Positions 43,666-55,246 are shown, numbered from the stretch's first letter. The stretch is DNA of 64,000 nucleotides from Plotosus lineatus (GCA_024760905.1 CM045750.1:11854419-11918418), one strand, 5' to 3'. Numbers and translations are program-made. Notes: generated by a model not told the origin, from the letters alone.

Positions 43666-44163
43666 CAGGGATCCCTCACTTTTCACAGTGAATGGAGACT
43701 GAGACCGCCCCCGACTGCCAATTTCTGTGAAGTATGATCGACCCCCCCCGACTGACGTATACGTACATGTATATGTTTATATAACATCAATAAATACACA
43801 TTCAATGCTATAAATGCTTATAATAACAATTAAACATTCAAAAATAATGCATAAGGCATAAATAAAATATAAATACACACACACACACACATACAGACGC
43901 GCACGTGCACACACTCAGATGCGCACCTCACATAAAAATGTAAGTAGTTTTGTTGGGGGGTAAAAACATTTTAGCTTAATCATTATTTACTACACTATTA
44001 CTGTATTAATGAGTAAGACTGTCTATAGAATGTGTTTAAGATTCATATTTTAGCGTATGCAATATCATACATAGGGTTTTAAAACCGCATCAATAATTCG
44101 TGGATTTTCAGGATCCACGGAACGGGGCGGAACGCAACCATTGTGAATAACAGGGACCTACTG
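43666..44163. mobile_element. Chimeric Tigger-type MITE (copy D)
   Basis: The left half (CAGGGATCCCTCACTTTTCA through the (AC)n and CAGATGCGCACCTCAC) is CAGGGATC family. From about 43970 the sequence becomes the CAGTAGG family (AGTAAGACTGTCTATAGAAT, as at 40070 in reverse) and ends AACAGGGACCTACTG. TA lies on both outer sides. Confidence 0.75.
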
Positions 44164-44189
44164 TAGTTTATATTTGTGAATTTTAACAA

Positions 44190-44427
44190 GCTGCTATCCC
44201 ATCAATGACGTTCAAACATCCCGCCCCGCTGGCATCCCATTGGCTAGGAGGGATGATGCAGCTCCCTCTTATTGACTATTATGGAGTTGCATCTACCATG
44301 ATGCTTTTCGTGTAAAGGACAGAGCTACTGTTGTTTCATGCTTTATTTCTTGACTCAGGCTTTTAACCTTCCATAAACTTTTGTAAGATTATAACTCTGC
44401 TAAGAAGACATGGCCAACACACGCGCG

Positions 44428-44482
<55 letters not shown>

Positions 44483-44785
44483 GCACGCACACACACACGC
44501 ACACACACGTGCGGGTGTGATTTCCGGTGCGAGTGAGAAGAAGAAACGGGCTGAAGTGATATTGCAAAGGAATATGGCAAAACCCGTCTACCATCGGTAA
44601 GATATTGAAGCAGAAGGAGGACTTAAAAGGTATGCTTTTGTAATTTTTAAAGGGTTTAGGGGGTAGTATTGGGGGCCTTGGAACGAATCACACGTTTTAC
44701 ATGTAAAATGCGGTTCAATTTACAAAAAATCCAGGTGAAGAAAAAGACTCTGGAAGGATTAATTTCGTAAAGTGAGGTACCACTG
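44190..44785 (+). mobile_element. Tigger-type element, CAGTGGTACC family
   Basis: The right end is TTTCGTAAAGTGAGGTACCACTG followed by TA. The left part (CCCGCCCCGCTGGCATCCCA) matches the 58.9 kb element in reverse. (AC)n lies at about 44427-44510. A scrap of transposase start (GAGAAGAAGAAACGGGCTG, then GATATTGAAGCAGAAGGAGG) remains at 44537-44620. The left TIR is missing. Confidence 0.75.
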
Positions 44786-44787
44786 TA

Positions 44788-45885
44788 ATCTCATACAGAG
44801 ATTACAACATACTGTATATACAACATAGAGGCCAAGTGTTTTCAATGTCAAGCATTTAAGAGACGTTTTCAGAGGATATCATCCAAAATCGTGGGGGTCC
44901 GATTTTAATGAAAAAATTTTTCAGGATGGACAATTTATTTCTAGTATGTTCTGTTATGAATAATTTCTACTCATGAAAAAGTACCAAGGTTATGTTTTTC
45001 ACATTGAATTATGCACATATTTTGTTGGGTAATCAAGGTAAAACATCCTTGGTACTTTTATAGTTAGGAAATGTTATACCTAAAAATTGATGGAAAATGA
45101 ATTTAAAATTTAATAACTTTTATTCTCTTTCAAATAATTGAATTGTTTTTGCGGTACTTTATCATGGGTCAGAGCTATTTGCGATTTAAATTCCAATAAA
45201 ACAACAATGAAAAAAAAAAAGTTGATGTTAGGGGTCTGTAACTCAAGGGCAGAGTTGGATCCAATATTTTAGATTATCCTCACTGGTACCAAGGTCAAGC
45301 ATTATGAAAAGTTTCATTAAAATTTGAGTCATGCTTTTAAGTGGGAAGGATAATTTTCTCAGAAAATGCCTCTTCATCACTGAACGCTAACATGATGCTC
45401 TGTTTAAGAAGTTATCGTTCAGGATTGGGCTTATTTCCTTATTAAACTCCTCCTTACAGTTTGCTGCCTTGGAATAAACCCATTTGTTTACATTGCAGTT
45501 CTCTGTTAAAGCTTTTTTACGAATGCTTCTGACATTCAGCAGATCGACTGAGACCAGGAGTCCATCAGGAACCTATCAGAGCTCACAGATGCAAAGTCAT
45601 TCCTGGTAAATATCTTAAAACACACTGTTCTTATGCAGTGTTGATAGAAGAAGGGGGAGATGATGGAGGTGTAATAGCGTGCTACAGAACAGGAGCGTGG
45701 TCGGACAAACTGCAGATGGATGTGGTGAGAATCATAAGGTAAAATGGAACCAGTCTGATTAGTGCTGCAGTGTTCCAAGAGCCAGGATATGGATGCGGAT
45801 CCAAAGGCCTCATCATGACAATCGTTTCAGAAATACTGGATTTTTGTACAGAACGAAAACAAAAGAAAGAAAAAAAATCATTGGA
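44788..45885. other. Unassigned AT-rich sequence
   Basis: Nothing recognised in about 1.1 kb. Confidence 0.35.
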
Positions 45886-46179
45886 GATTAATCTTTTGTT
45901 GATGCTGGATTGTTAGTATTGCAGCAATCATACCAACCACGTTGACTGGCTCTGTTTGTGGAATCAGGATCGGCTGGGTAAACATAGGAAGACCTGACAG
46001 AAGTGGGTGTACGAAGGGGTGTGGCGGGATTTCCAGATTCATCCAAGAGCCAGCTGATGGAAATGAAGAAAAGAACAATACAGACATGGTAATAAAGCTT
46101 CTTCATGAAGTCTCTCATGACTTTCAGTGCATGATTTAGTGGTTAATGCTTGCCTGCTTCATTGAGTGCGGGAAAATGA

Positions 46180-46800
46180 ACGAAAAGACTGTACAAGCTG
46201 GGCTGCATCTGCACACAGATATAGCGAACTACCAAGACTGCTTATGTGTGAATGGCAAGAACATTGAAATTGTGGAAAGTTTTTGTATGCCTAGGTTCCA
46301 TGCTCAAGAACAACTACGACGATTCAAAGGATATAAGAAGGCATCGCAAGGAATGGTATCCCTCAGCAACAAGGAAGGACAAGGCAACTATGAAAATGCT
46401 ACTGCAATCTCCAGTCTTCTTCATCGCCATCTATGCTTCAGAATGCTATGTGTTCAAATCCTCTGACAAGAAAATGATAGTAGCATTCGAGCTTTGTTGC
46501 CTCACATGACTACTGAGGATAAGTTGGACCGAAAAGAAAACCAATGACTGGGTACTGGAAAAGATCAAGTGCAACAAGGGATTCCTGTCAGCTATCAACA
46601 AGAGAAAAAAAATGTCATTTATAGGCCAGATTTGTAAAAGTGATCTCCTGGAAAAGGAATCGCTGGTGGGATCAGTATACAGAAAAAGGAGGAAAGGATG
46701 ACCCAACTAAGTGACAACATCAAAGAGATCAGTGGGAAGAGTTTCTGTAGAAATGTATTGACTGACACAGGATGGAGCAAAACAGAGAGCTACGGAAGTT
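46180..46800 (+). pseudogene. Decayed non-LTR retrotransposon ORF, C-terminal region
   Basis: Fragmentary plus-strand frames give VNGKNIEIVES, LGSMLKNNYDDSKDIRR, YASECYVFKSSDKKMIVAFE and then ISWTEKKTNDWVLEKIK. These follow the order of the post-RT region of RTE-like LINEs (KYLGS ... DI..RI ... YGSECW ... K.I.AFE). At least four frame changes are present. It is a different family from the RTE copies at 30.9 and 62.4 kb. Confidence 0.6.
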
Positions 46801-46971
46801 CAACTATGAAGTCTCCATTTTTGACGATGATTGTCCGCATTATAAATACACTCAAGGTCCAGAAAATCTTTCAGTAACTGATTATTCCAGTGATGGGGAC
46901 CTTAGATGAGGGAATTGGATTCAGTCCACCTGGAAGAATTAGCAGCATAAGAGCAAAGGAAGCACTTAGGT

Positions 46972-47275
46972 TCACGGGGAGGCTGGTACCCATCTCAGCC
47001 GACTCTGGGCGAGGGCAGAGTACACCCTGGAAAGCTCATCAGGCCATCACGGGGCAGAAACACGCTGATGGCTATGCAGCTACTCTTGACAAAGGTCAGC
47101 AATGGTTCTTTTACATGCCTCTCACCATAGGCAGTGAGAGACATGGCCGGCCTTTGATAACCCAGTTAGCTGCACTGGGGTGGAGAGCAGTGACAACTGT
47201 TAACAGTGAGGCTTGAACCCCCAACCTTAAGATCGGTAAAACAGCACCTTACCACTGGGTCATCACTGCCTCATC
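46972..47275 (-). mobile_element. Modular SINE, L2/V tail (copy L6)
   Basis: The reverse copy lacks the last ~20 bp of the tail. The head is diverged (GATCGGTAAAACAGCACC). Confidence 0.8.
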
Positions 47276-47337
47276 AGTGTATTATTATTATTATTATCAA
47301 TATTGTTATTATTATTACACTACTAGAAATAAACATT

Positions 47338-47645
47338 CAGTTACTTACTTGCCGAATCCTCTAATAATAGAATCATGAGGAGACTGAAGAATATCTCACC
47401 CGACTCTGGCAGGGACACCCTGAACAGATCAAAAGACCACAGTAGAGCCAACACACTGACAAACAGTAATATTCTCTCACACCATAGGGAAATTTGAAGC
47501 AGCCAATTAGCATAATGATTTATGTTTTTTGGTTGTTGGAGAAAAACAGAATTCCCAGAGGAACCCCACAGAGGCATATGGAGAACTTGCAAACTCCATA
47601 AAGACCAGCCTTTGCTATGCAAGAGTCTAGGTGCTATAGAAATTA

Positions 47646-47678
<33 letters not shown>

Positions 47679-47750
47679 GCCCGGGACTCAAACCCAGGAC
47701 CTTCATGTTGTGAGGCGAATGTGCTAACCACTACACCACTGCGCCGCCCT
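47338..47750 (-). mobile_element. V-SINE-like copy 17 with (TTA)n expansion
   Basis: A complete reverse copy. (TTA)n at 47648-47678 and nearby sequence separate the central block from the head (CCCGGGACTCAAACCCAGGA). Confidence 0.8.
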
Positions 47751-48474
47751 CAAAAAGAAACAAAAGACCGAAAAGAACCAGCATGAAAGATATGTAGCAT
47801 TGAGGTCATAGAGAGCAGGCGTGGAGAAGAGGAAATGTGTCAGTGTTTCATCTCCTTCACCATGAAAAGAGGATGGAGGTTATTATTACTATCAGAGTGA
47901 ATGAACTGTGGTGGTTCTGGAGCGGTTCCCAAGATGACTTGCCGTGCTTTTCGGATTACAGAAGGGCGTGTCTGCTGTTTTTCTAATTTGGACTCAGTGC
48001 AGGTCAGAGAAGGAGGAAGGCCACAACACTCTGACTTCCTATTGAACAAAGTGTGTTTGGTTATACCCTCAGAGCAGCTGCAGTAGATCACATGGGCACA
48101 GAATCATGAATGGAAATAGCCTGGCTCGCCGCGGTGTGGGGATTTCTAAGCAGGGTGTATTGTTTGGTTTGCCTGTCAGCCGAGGTCATCATCTTCAGTC
48201 GACCAATTGTTATACATTGAGGTTACTTCAAAGTTAATGAGCGAGCACTGCAGAAGATCAGGAGAACATACAAATCTGATGTGACTGTTTGTTAGTGTGT
48301 ACACGTGTTACGTATTCTAACCGCACAATGTTTGTCTCTAATGAGATGCTTGTGTGGTCAAATATGTGATTTTCCTATTGTTTTGAACTGGGTTGTGAAA
48401 GCACTGAAAAGCAAAGCAAGGACATGTGAGATGGTTTATCTGATGCCTAAAGTTCAATGTTATAAATATCCCAT
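47751..48474. other. Unique sequence
   Basis: No repeat recognised. Short ORFs on both strands (60-83 codons) lack any known motif. Confidence 0.35.
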
Positions 48475-48640
48475 AGGGCAGCCATGACCTAATGGTTGCA
48501 GAAGTGAGTTTTGGATTGAAAGGTTGCTGGTTCAATTCCTGAACGGCTTCCTTTTTCGCCTGAACAAGACACCCAACTCCCAAGTGCTCTCCGGCCGCAA
48601 TGCTCACTGCTCAGGCCGTGTGAGTGTGTGTGTGTGTCCT
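48475..48640 (+). mobile_element. tRNA-headed SINE, short type
   Basis: GGGCAGCCATGACCTAATGG (A-box region) and AAAGGTTGCTGGTTCAATTC (B box) are followed by CGCCTGAACAAGACACCCAA and a (GTGT) end. No other copy occurs in the window. Confidence 0.65.
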
Positions 48641-48688
48641 CACTTAGGATTTACTTTGCTGGATTAATACAATATATACTCATTTCTC

Positions 48689-48905
48689 ATGACTCACTGG
48701 CTGAAACATTCACAATTACACCTAGGGGCAATTTGGAATATCCAATTAACCTAATGTGGACTTTGGGAGGAAACCATAGTACCCATGTAAACACAGGGAG
48801 AACATGTAAACTCCACATATAAATGCCTTCACCAAGCTCCGGACTCAAACCCAGAACCTTTTTGCTGTGAGACAGACATGGTAACCACTACCCCACCGTG
48901 CCCCC
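48689..48905 (-). mobile_element. V-SINE-like copy 18, tail lost
   Basis: Reverse central block (GGGAGAACATGTAAACTCCA) and head ending CACCGTGCCCCCC. Confidence 0.75.
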
Positions 48906-49425
48906 CTAATACAGTACATAGAAGAATAAAAAAAGTTGCAAGAGAGCATGGGGCTTTGAGGATTGCTCAATACTAAACAATTATGCCTCTGAACCAGTGA
49001 GTCATGAGTGTTTGTGGTGAATTTCGGTAATGTATCGTACGAATTGCCTCAGTTTTATTTTTAAAAATGTTAAAATCCTAAACTAAGTAATTCAGGTTGG
49101 ATCAGGTTTTGTGACTGCTAAAGCTCAGAATTCTGTAAACATACACTCCAACATAACGAGAAAGTGACATTAGTATTAACCAATCATATTTTGACTTATC
49201 AATGGGTGGGCCTGTTTCATGTCACTCCAAACCTTCTAAATGGCCAAGTATAACAATGTCGGCGGTAGACCGCTCAAAATCACAGCAGACACACAACAAG
49301 ATCGCATATAAGTCTGTTATTCAGACTCATGCTTGTGGAATGGTCGGCAGTAAGAGAAAACTTTTCATAACAAATAACATGCCAGCATTCCTGACCAATC
49401 ACTATGCTCTGCTTTGCTCATAGCC
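48906..49425. other. Unique sequence
   Basis: Nothing recognised. Confidence 0.3.
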
Positions 49426-49430
49426 CCACA

Positions 49431-49485
<55 letters not shown>
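49426..49485. repeat. (CA)n microsatellite
   Basis: About 28 CA units. Confidence 0.95.
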
Positions 49486-49488
<3 letters not shown>

Positions 49489-49676
49489 AAACCACTCTGT
49501 GAGAGAGAAAGAAAAGAAGTGAAACTAATGTAGGGGGGGGAAGACATGGTTCAGGTACACCACATCAGTTAGCACCCCTGTAGCTCATCTGCTAGACAGT
49601 CCCAGTAACCTAAGTGTTACATTTATTCTAAACATATCTTCAAATACCTTCATACTTCATACTGACATACAGGGGG

Positions 49677-50390
49677 TGCTGGTTAGATATGACATCTCAC
49701 ACCAACAGCGTCCAGAGTTCATGTCCCAGGCTCAGCTTGGACTTTGTTGAGTTTGCATGTTCATTAGTTCATTTTCTGTAACCGCTTAATCCTAATTAGG
49801 GTCGCGGGGAGACTAGCGCCCATCCCAGCCGACTCCGGGCGAGGGCAGAGCATACCCTGGACAGCTCGCCAGGCCATCGCAGGGCGGAAACACACTGACA
49901 ATTTTGCAACTACTCTTGTCAAAAGTGAGCAATGGTTATTTTACATGAACCTCACACCATAGACAGTGAGAGACATGGCCGGCCTTTGATAATCCAGTTA
50001 GCTGCAAAGGGGGGGGTGGGGGGTTGGGCAAGTGACAACCTGTGGTGAGTGAGGCTTGAACCCCCAACCTTAGGATCAGTGATCCAGCACCTATACCACT
50101 AGACCACCACTGCCCCATTGAGTTTGCATGTTCTCCTTATTATTCCACGGGTTTCCTCCAGGTAGTGTGTGGTTTTTTCCCCAAAGTCTAGAGACGCACA
50201 CTTTTGGAAAAATCGACTGTTCTAAATTACTCCAGTTGTGAATGTAAATGGTTGCTTGTCTTGGCCCACGATGGTCTGGTGAGATGTTCAGGGTGCACTC
50301 TGCCTCACCTGGCGCTGGCTCTACATCCCTATTTGGATAAAACCTTTCAGACACAAATTATTGAATACAGTATATCAGACATATAAATGA
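49677..50390 (+). mobile_element. V-SINE-like copy 19, split by a SINE
   Basis: The head and start of the central block (49677-49761) continue at 50118 with the rest of the central block and a short tail. Copy L7 lies between them. Confidence 0.85.
49762..50117 (-). mobile_element. Modular SINE, L2/V tail (copy L7), nested
   Basis: A full-length reverse copy with a perfect 16-bp duplication, TTGAGTTTGCATGTTC, at 49746-49761 and 50118-50133. The duplicated bases are part of the host V-SINE's central block. Confidence 0.93.
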
Positions 50391-51118
50391 ATAAAGAACA
50401 TTCCAATACACCAGTTATTCCTTCTCATCCACACTCAGATTATATAATGACTGAATGGATTAAACGTACTGTAGATAATCAAGCAAGCTATATATTAAAA
50501 AGGGTGATATAAATAGTTTTAAAATTACAGCGAATCTGAGTCCTGCTGCACTTTAAAATATTAAGTCAAGTGACTTGCATTTGCCTGCAATCTTCTTTAC
50601 TCCCAATGACACATCCTTGACCCATATGGAGCAGGAAGAGAATCACACAGCTGCATAAGATGTTGTACTGTTAAATTACTCTCGGACATGAAAAGGCATG
50701 AAGGCTCCCCTGAAATAGTGTCACGGGTGGAAAGAAGTGATCTGAAACAGAATCCGACTTCAGAAGACATGATATCCATTTGGTAATGTTATCACTGCTC
50801 CCACCTGCTCGCACCCTCTTGTGCTCTTATGAAGTGACCATCACTGTTCTAAACATTACAGCTTCATTTCATCACATGTCCAAGTGGGAGACAGCAAGAA
50901 GCCATTAGACGATAAAGGCTGTCTGCATCTCAAGGCCATACAAAATGAGTTCATTTTCAACACATTACCAATATTACTACCACCCAACGAGTTCTTTTTC
51001 AGCAGCTTACCAACCATTACCACAATGACTAATATACACGGAGGTCATTTTCAGTGAGAAAAACAGAACTCAGGCACGCACATACTCTTTATAGTTAAAA
51101 ACATTTATTTGAAAAACA
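50391..51118. other. Unique sequence
   Basis: No repeat recognised. A 60-codon minus-strand ORF (50597-50779) lacks known motifs. Confidence 0.35.
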
Positions 51119-51131
51119 AGACATGTGCTGG

Positions 51132-51390
51132 CCCCCAGTGCGGATAACTGGGTTATCAAAGGCCGGCCATGTCTCTCACTGTCTGTGGTGTGAGGTTCAT
51201 GTAAAAGAACCATTGCTGACTTTTGACAAAAGTAGCTGCAAAGTTATCAGCATGTTTACGCCCTGCGATGGCCTGGTGAGATGTCCAGGGTGTATTCTTC
51301 CCTCGCCCAGAGTTGGCTGGGATGAGCACCAGCCTACCCATGATCCTAATTAGGAGCAACCAATTACAGAACATGAATGAATGAATGAAT
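51132..51390 (+). mobile_element. Modular SINE, L2/V tail, 5'-truncated (copy L8)
   Basis: 12-bp duplication GACATGTGCTGG at 51120-51131 and 51391-51402. The tail ends (TGAA)n. Confidence 0.85.
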
Positions 51391-51400
51391 GACATGTGCT

Positions 51401-51710
51401 GGGAGATTGCTGATACAAAGTTGGGGGTTCAAGCCCCATTATCAACGGTTGTCACTTCTGTACCCCCAGTGTAGTTAACGGGGTTATCAAAGGCCGGCCA
51501 TGTCTCTCACGGTCTCTGGTGAGAGGTTCATGTGAAAGAACCATTGCTGATCTTTGTCAAGAGTAGCTGCATGGCTATCAGCATTTTTCTGCCCCGCGAT
51601 GGTCTGGCAAGCTGTCCAGGGTGTACTCTGCCCTTGCCCCAAGTTCGTTGAGATGGGTGCCAGCTCCCTGTGACCCTATTTAGAATTAAGCAGTTCAGAA
51701 AATGAATGAA
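51401..51710 (+). mobile_element. Modular SINE, L2/V tail (copy L9)
   Basis: Starts within the head (GCTGGGAGATTGCTGATACA). Copy L8 landed at this point, leaving the two head to tail. Confidence 0.8.
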
Positions 51711-52040
51711 TCAGAATCAGAATACGTTATTGATACCGGAGGAAATTGTGTACACAGTTACTCCAGAAAAGTAAGAATGAGATTAAGACTCCATAAAGAA
51801 AATTTAACAAATATACATATATACACACACACACACACACACATATATATAAAATATACCTATATGTAAGTCTGAAATTAGATGAGAAATGACCTTAACT
51901 CCTTAGAAAATAGAGACGGACCTAGCCCTTTTGTAATGAATGGGGTGCTGGGACAAGGTCAGCAAAAACATTTCAGGGAATATATTTTAGTTTATTTTTA
52001 GTTGTATTGTGTATTTTGTAATATATTAAAGTGACCTGTT
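51711..52040. repeat. GAATACKTTATTGAT-type dispersed repeat plus (AC)n
   Basis: AATCAGAATACGTTATTGAT with GGAGGAAATTGTG at 51714-51755 matches the sequence around the G2 target site near 18.05 and 18.66 kb. (AC)n lies at 51825-51843. The rest was not recognised. Confidence 0.45.
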
Positions 52041-52041
52041 C

Positions 52042-52378
52042 TAGGTGGTTAGCAAAGTGGTTAGCATGCACACCTCACCGCAAGAAGATCCTGGGTTCAA
52101 GTCCTGGGGTCAGCACAGAAATTTCACAGATGTCTGCATGTTCTTCTAGTGCTTGCCTGGGAATCCTTCCACAGTCCAAAGACATGCAGATGAAGTGAAT
52201 TGGCAATTCCAAATTTCCCTCGAGGTGTCGATGTGAGTGTGAATGGTTGCGTATGTGTGTTGGCCATGCGATGTTCTGCCGAGCTGTTTAAGGTGTACCC
52301 CACTTTACTCAGCATCAGCTGAGATAGGCTGCAGCCTCCCTGCAATGTTTATAGCACGATTAAACATTTCAACAGTTG
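52042..52378 (+). mobile_element. V-SINE-like copy 20
   Basis: A complete but diverged copy, from GGTTAGCATGCACACCTCAC to a tail lacking (TGAA)n. Confidence 0.75.
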
Positions 52379-52964
52379 AGTGAATCTATCCTGATAGTGA
52401 TGTTTAGGCTATATGAAATATTTGATGCTTATAAAATAAGTACTGTATAAGAAACTAATTGTGCTTTTAACCCATTGCTAATGCCCTTTTCTCACTGACA
52501 CAACTTGACCAGCGAAAGTTCACAGAAATGCCTCCTCAGAACACTGCAGAGCAAATTGTGACTGTTGTCGCATGCATCGCAACATCGCCACAGGGAACAA
52601 TCAACACTGCAGCCTTCTGAAGCTACTTGTGGTAAATTCTAACAAGTTTGATTTTTCCACCACATGGACAAAAAAAAAATGTCATTTTCATGTGACATCA
52701 TGACACCACCCCCACCGTAGTATGATCACCGAGAAAAACACGTGAACATAGCTAACACAGGTGGTGCCATGCAGTGCTCACTGTGATTTTTCCATGATAT
52801 AAAAGACTGTCAATCTTCATCTCAGCTATTGTTGCAGAATCATAACTTCAGCGGAAAGAGGACGAGGAAAAAATACTGTTTTCCACATCTACACCGCCGA
52901 ATGTTTCTCCTCGCGATACCGTGGGTATCCACATGAAAGTTGTTCAGTGAAAAAGTGGTATTAT

Positions 52965-52965
<1 letters not shown>
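52379..52965. other. Unique sequence
   Basis: Nothing recognised. Confidence 0.35.

Positions 52966-52967
<2 letters not shown>

Positions 52968-53041
<74 letters not shown>
52968..53041. repeat. (TA)n(CA)n microsatellite
   Basis: It runs straight into the CA of MITE copy E. Confidence 0.95.
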
Positions 53042-53044
<3 letters not shown>

Positions 53045-53463
53045 GATCCCCTCACTTTCCACGGTTAATGGGGACAGAGACCCCCCGCGACCACTGATTT
53101 CCACGAAGTAGGATCGACCCCCCCTGACTGACGTATATGTACATGTGTATATCAATAAATACATATTTAACGCCATAAATACTTATAATAACAATTAAAC
53201 ATTCAAAAATAATCCATCACATGTAAATAAAATATAAATACACATACATACATACACGCGCGCTCACAGATGTGCACCTCACATAAAAATGTAATTAGTT
53301 TTGTTGGGTTGTATTTTTTTGTTTGTTTGTGGGGGTTTTCATAATTGGCCTTGTTTTGCAGCATTTTCCTTAACTTTTCCCTTAACTTTTTAAATATTTT
53401 TGAAAAACCTGCGATGCACTTGAAGCCGCAGAAACTGAAGCACGAAGTAGCGAGGGATCACTG
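53041..53463. mobile_element. Tigger-type MITE, CAGGGATC family (copy E)
   Basis: Ends CAGGGATCCCCTCACTTTCC and AAGTAGCGAGGGATCACTG. TATATA follows. Confidence 0.85.
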
Positions 53464-53545
53464 TATATATAAAATATGAAACCTTATAAAGCCATGCTAG
53501 ACATCAGATAACAACACTTATTCTTTCATTGATAAATTCACATGT

Positions 53546-53620
53546 TCATTCATTCATGTAATCCTGCTATGCTTGGGGTGAGGCTGGAGCTTATCTCAGC
53601 CGACTCTAAGTGAAGGCCAT
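53546..53620 (-). mobile_element. V-SINE-like tail fragment 21
   Basis: CATTCATTCATGTAATCCTG and GGCTGGAGCTTATCTCAGCC. Confidence 0.55.
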
Positions 53621-53748
53621 CTCGAGAATAAAAAGCAAATTAAATGAGTTAACCATTACACGTCAACTGAGACTTGCCGACTTTCAACAGGGCTAAGCAT
53701 TTTGTAGCTAAAAACATATTTTTACACTTATTTAGCAATTTTAGTATA

Positions 53749-54984
53749 CAGGTCCATCTCAAAAATTAGCATATTGTGATAAAGTTCATTATTTTCTGTA
53801 ATGTCCTGATAAACATTCAACTTTCATATATTTTAGATTCCTTACACACAACTGAAGTAGTTCAAGTCTTTTGTTGTTTTAATATTGATAATTTTGGCAA
53901 AAAAGTAAAGAAAAAACAAAAATCCTATCTCAAAAAATTAGCATATTTCAAACGTGTTTTTAACACAAAAAAAAGTCAACCTTCAAATAATTTTGTTCAG
54001 TTATGCCCTCAATACTTGGTCGGGAATCCTTTAGCAGAAATGACTGCTTCAATGCGGCGTGGCATGGAGGCAATCAGCCTTTGGCACTGCTGAGGTGTTA
54101 CGGAGGCCAAGGATGCTTTGATAGCGGCCTTAAGCTCATCCACAGTGTTGGGTCTGGTGTCTCTCAACTTTCTCTTCACAATATCCCACAGATTGGATTG
54201 ACTTGGGAGACACTGGACTTCAGGCATTTTGGAATTTCCTTCTCCCCAGTCTTCCTCTAGACTCTGGCACCTTGATTTCCGAATGACATGCAAAATTTGC
54301 TTTCATCCAAAAAAAGTGGCTTGACCTGGGGAATGCGGCACTTGTAGCCCATTTCCTGCACACGCCTGTGCACGGTGGCTCTGGATGTTTCTACTCCAGA
54401 CTCAGTCCACTGCTTCCACAGGTCTCCCAAGGTCTGGAATCGGCCCTTCTCCACAATCTTCCTCAAGGTCCGGTCACCTCTTCTGGTTGTGCAGCGTTTT
54501 CTGCCACACTTTTTCCTTCCCACAGACGTCCCACTGAGGTGTCTTGATACGGCACTCTGGGAGCAGCCTATACGCTCAGAGATTTCTTTCTGTGTCTTAC
54601 CTTCTTGCTTGAGGATGGCCTTCTGGACAGCAGTCAGGTCAGCAGTCTTACCCATGATTGCGGTTTTGAGTAATGAACCAGGCTGGGAGTTTTTAAAAGC
54701 CTCAGGAATCTTTTGCAGGTGTTTAGAGTTAATTGGTTGATTCAGATGATTAGCTTAATAGCTCGTTTAGAGTATCTGAACATGATATGCTAATTTTTTG
54801 AGATAGGAATTTTGGGTTTTCATGAGCTGTATGCCAAAATCATCAGTATTAAAACAATAAAAGACCTGAAATATTTCAGTTGGTGTGCAATGAATCTAAA
54901 ATACATGAAAGTTAAATTTTTATCAGTACATTACAGAAAATAATGAACTTCATCACAATATGCTAATTTTTTTAGAAGGACCTG
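53749..54984 (-). mobile_element. Tc1 element, copy 2 (CAGGTCC ends)
   Basis: Ends CAGGTCCATCTCAAAAATTA and AGAAGGACCTG. TA flanks lie at 53747-53748 and 54985-54986. It shares the IR/DR arms of copy 1 but is about 315 bp shorter because of internal deletions. Confidence 0.93.
54009..54655 (-). pseudogene. Tc1 transposase, copy 2 (middle deleted)
   Basis: From 54655 the minus strand encodes an intact N-terminal half. It has the helix-turn-helix ISERIGCSQSAVSRHLSG, the GRKKCGRKR hook-like basic linker, a second helix-turn-helix through SGVETSRATVHRRVQEMGYK and then LFLDESKFCMSF with the first catalytic Asp. One deletion (about 88 bp relative to copy 1, near 54316) lies before DESKF. A larger one (almost 300 bp, near 54198) removes the HDPAPAH motif and the catalytic Glu. 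The C-terminus resumes at NLWDIVKRKLRDTRPNTVDE. The protein could bind DNA but not catalyse. Confidence 0.9.
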
Positions 54985-54986
54985 TA

Positions 54987-55207
54987 TACTTACAAAAATA
55001 TAAATAAACACAAACTAAAATAGAATAAATAAAATATTTTTTTATAGTTCAGATCAGCTGAGCTGTGTGTGGTCCCTATTGCTGTATAGATAATGACTTG
55101 TTTTTATAATAATTCAGTGCTTTTGCTACTTAAATAAAATCCTAAATAAATCAGACTCAGTTATGGTGTATTTTTAGAATCACTCACTATTTTGGTACAT
55201 ACTATGG

Positions 55208-55246
<39 letters not shown>

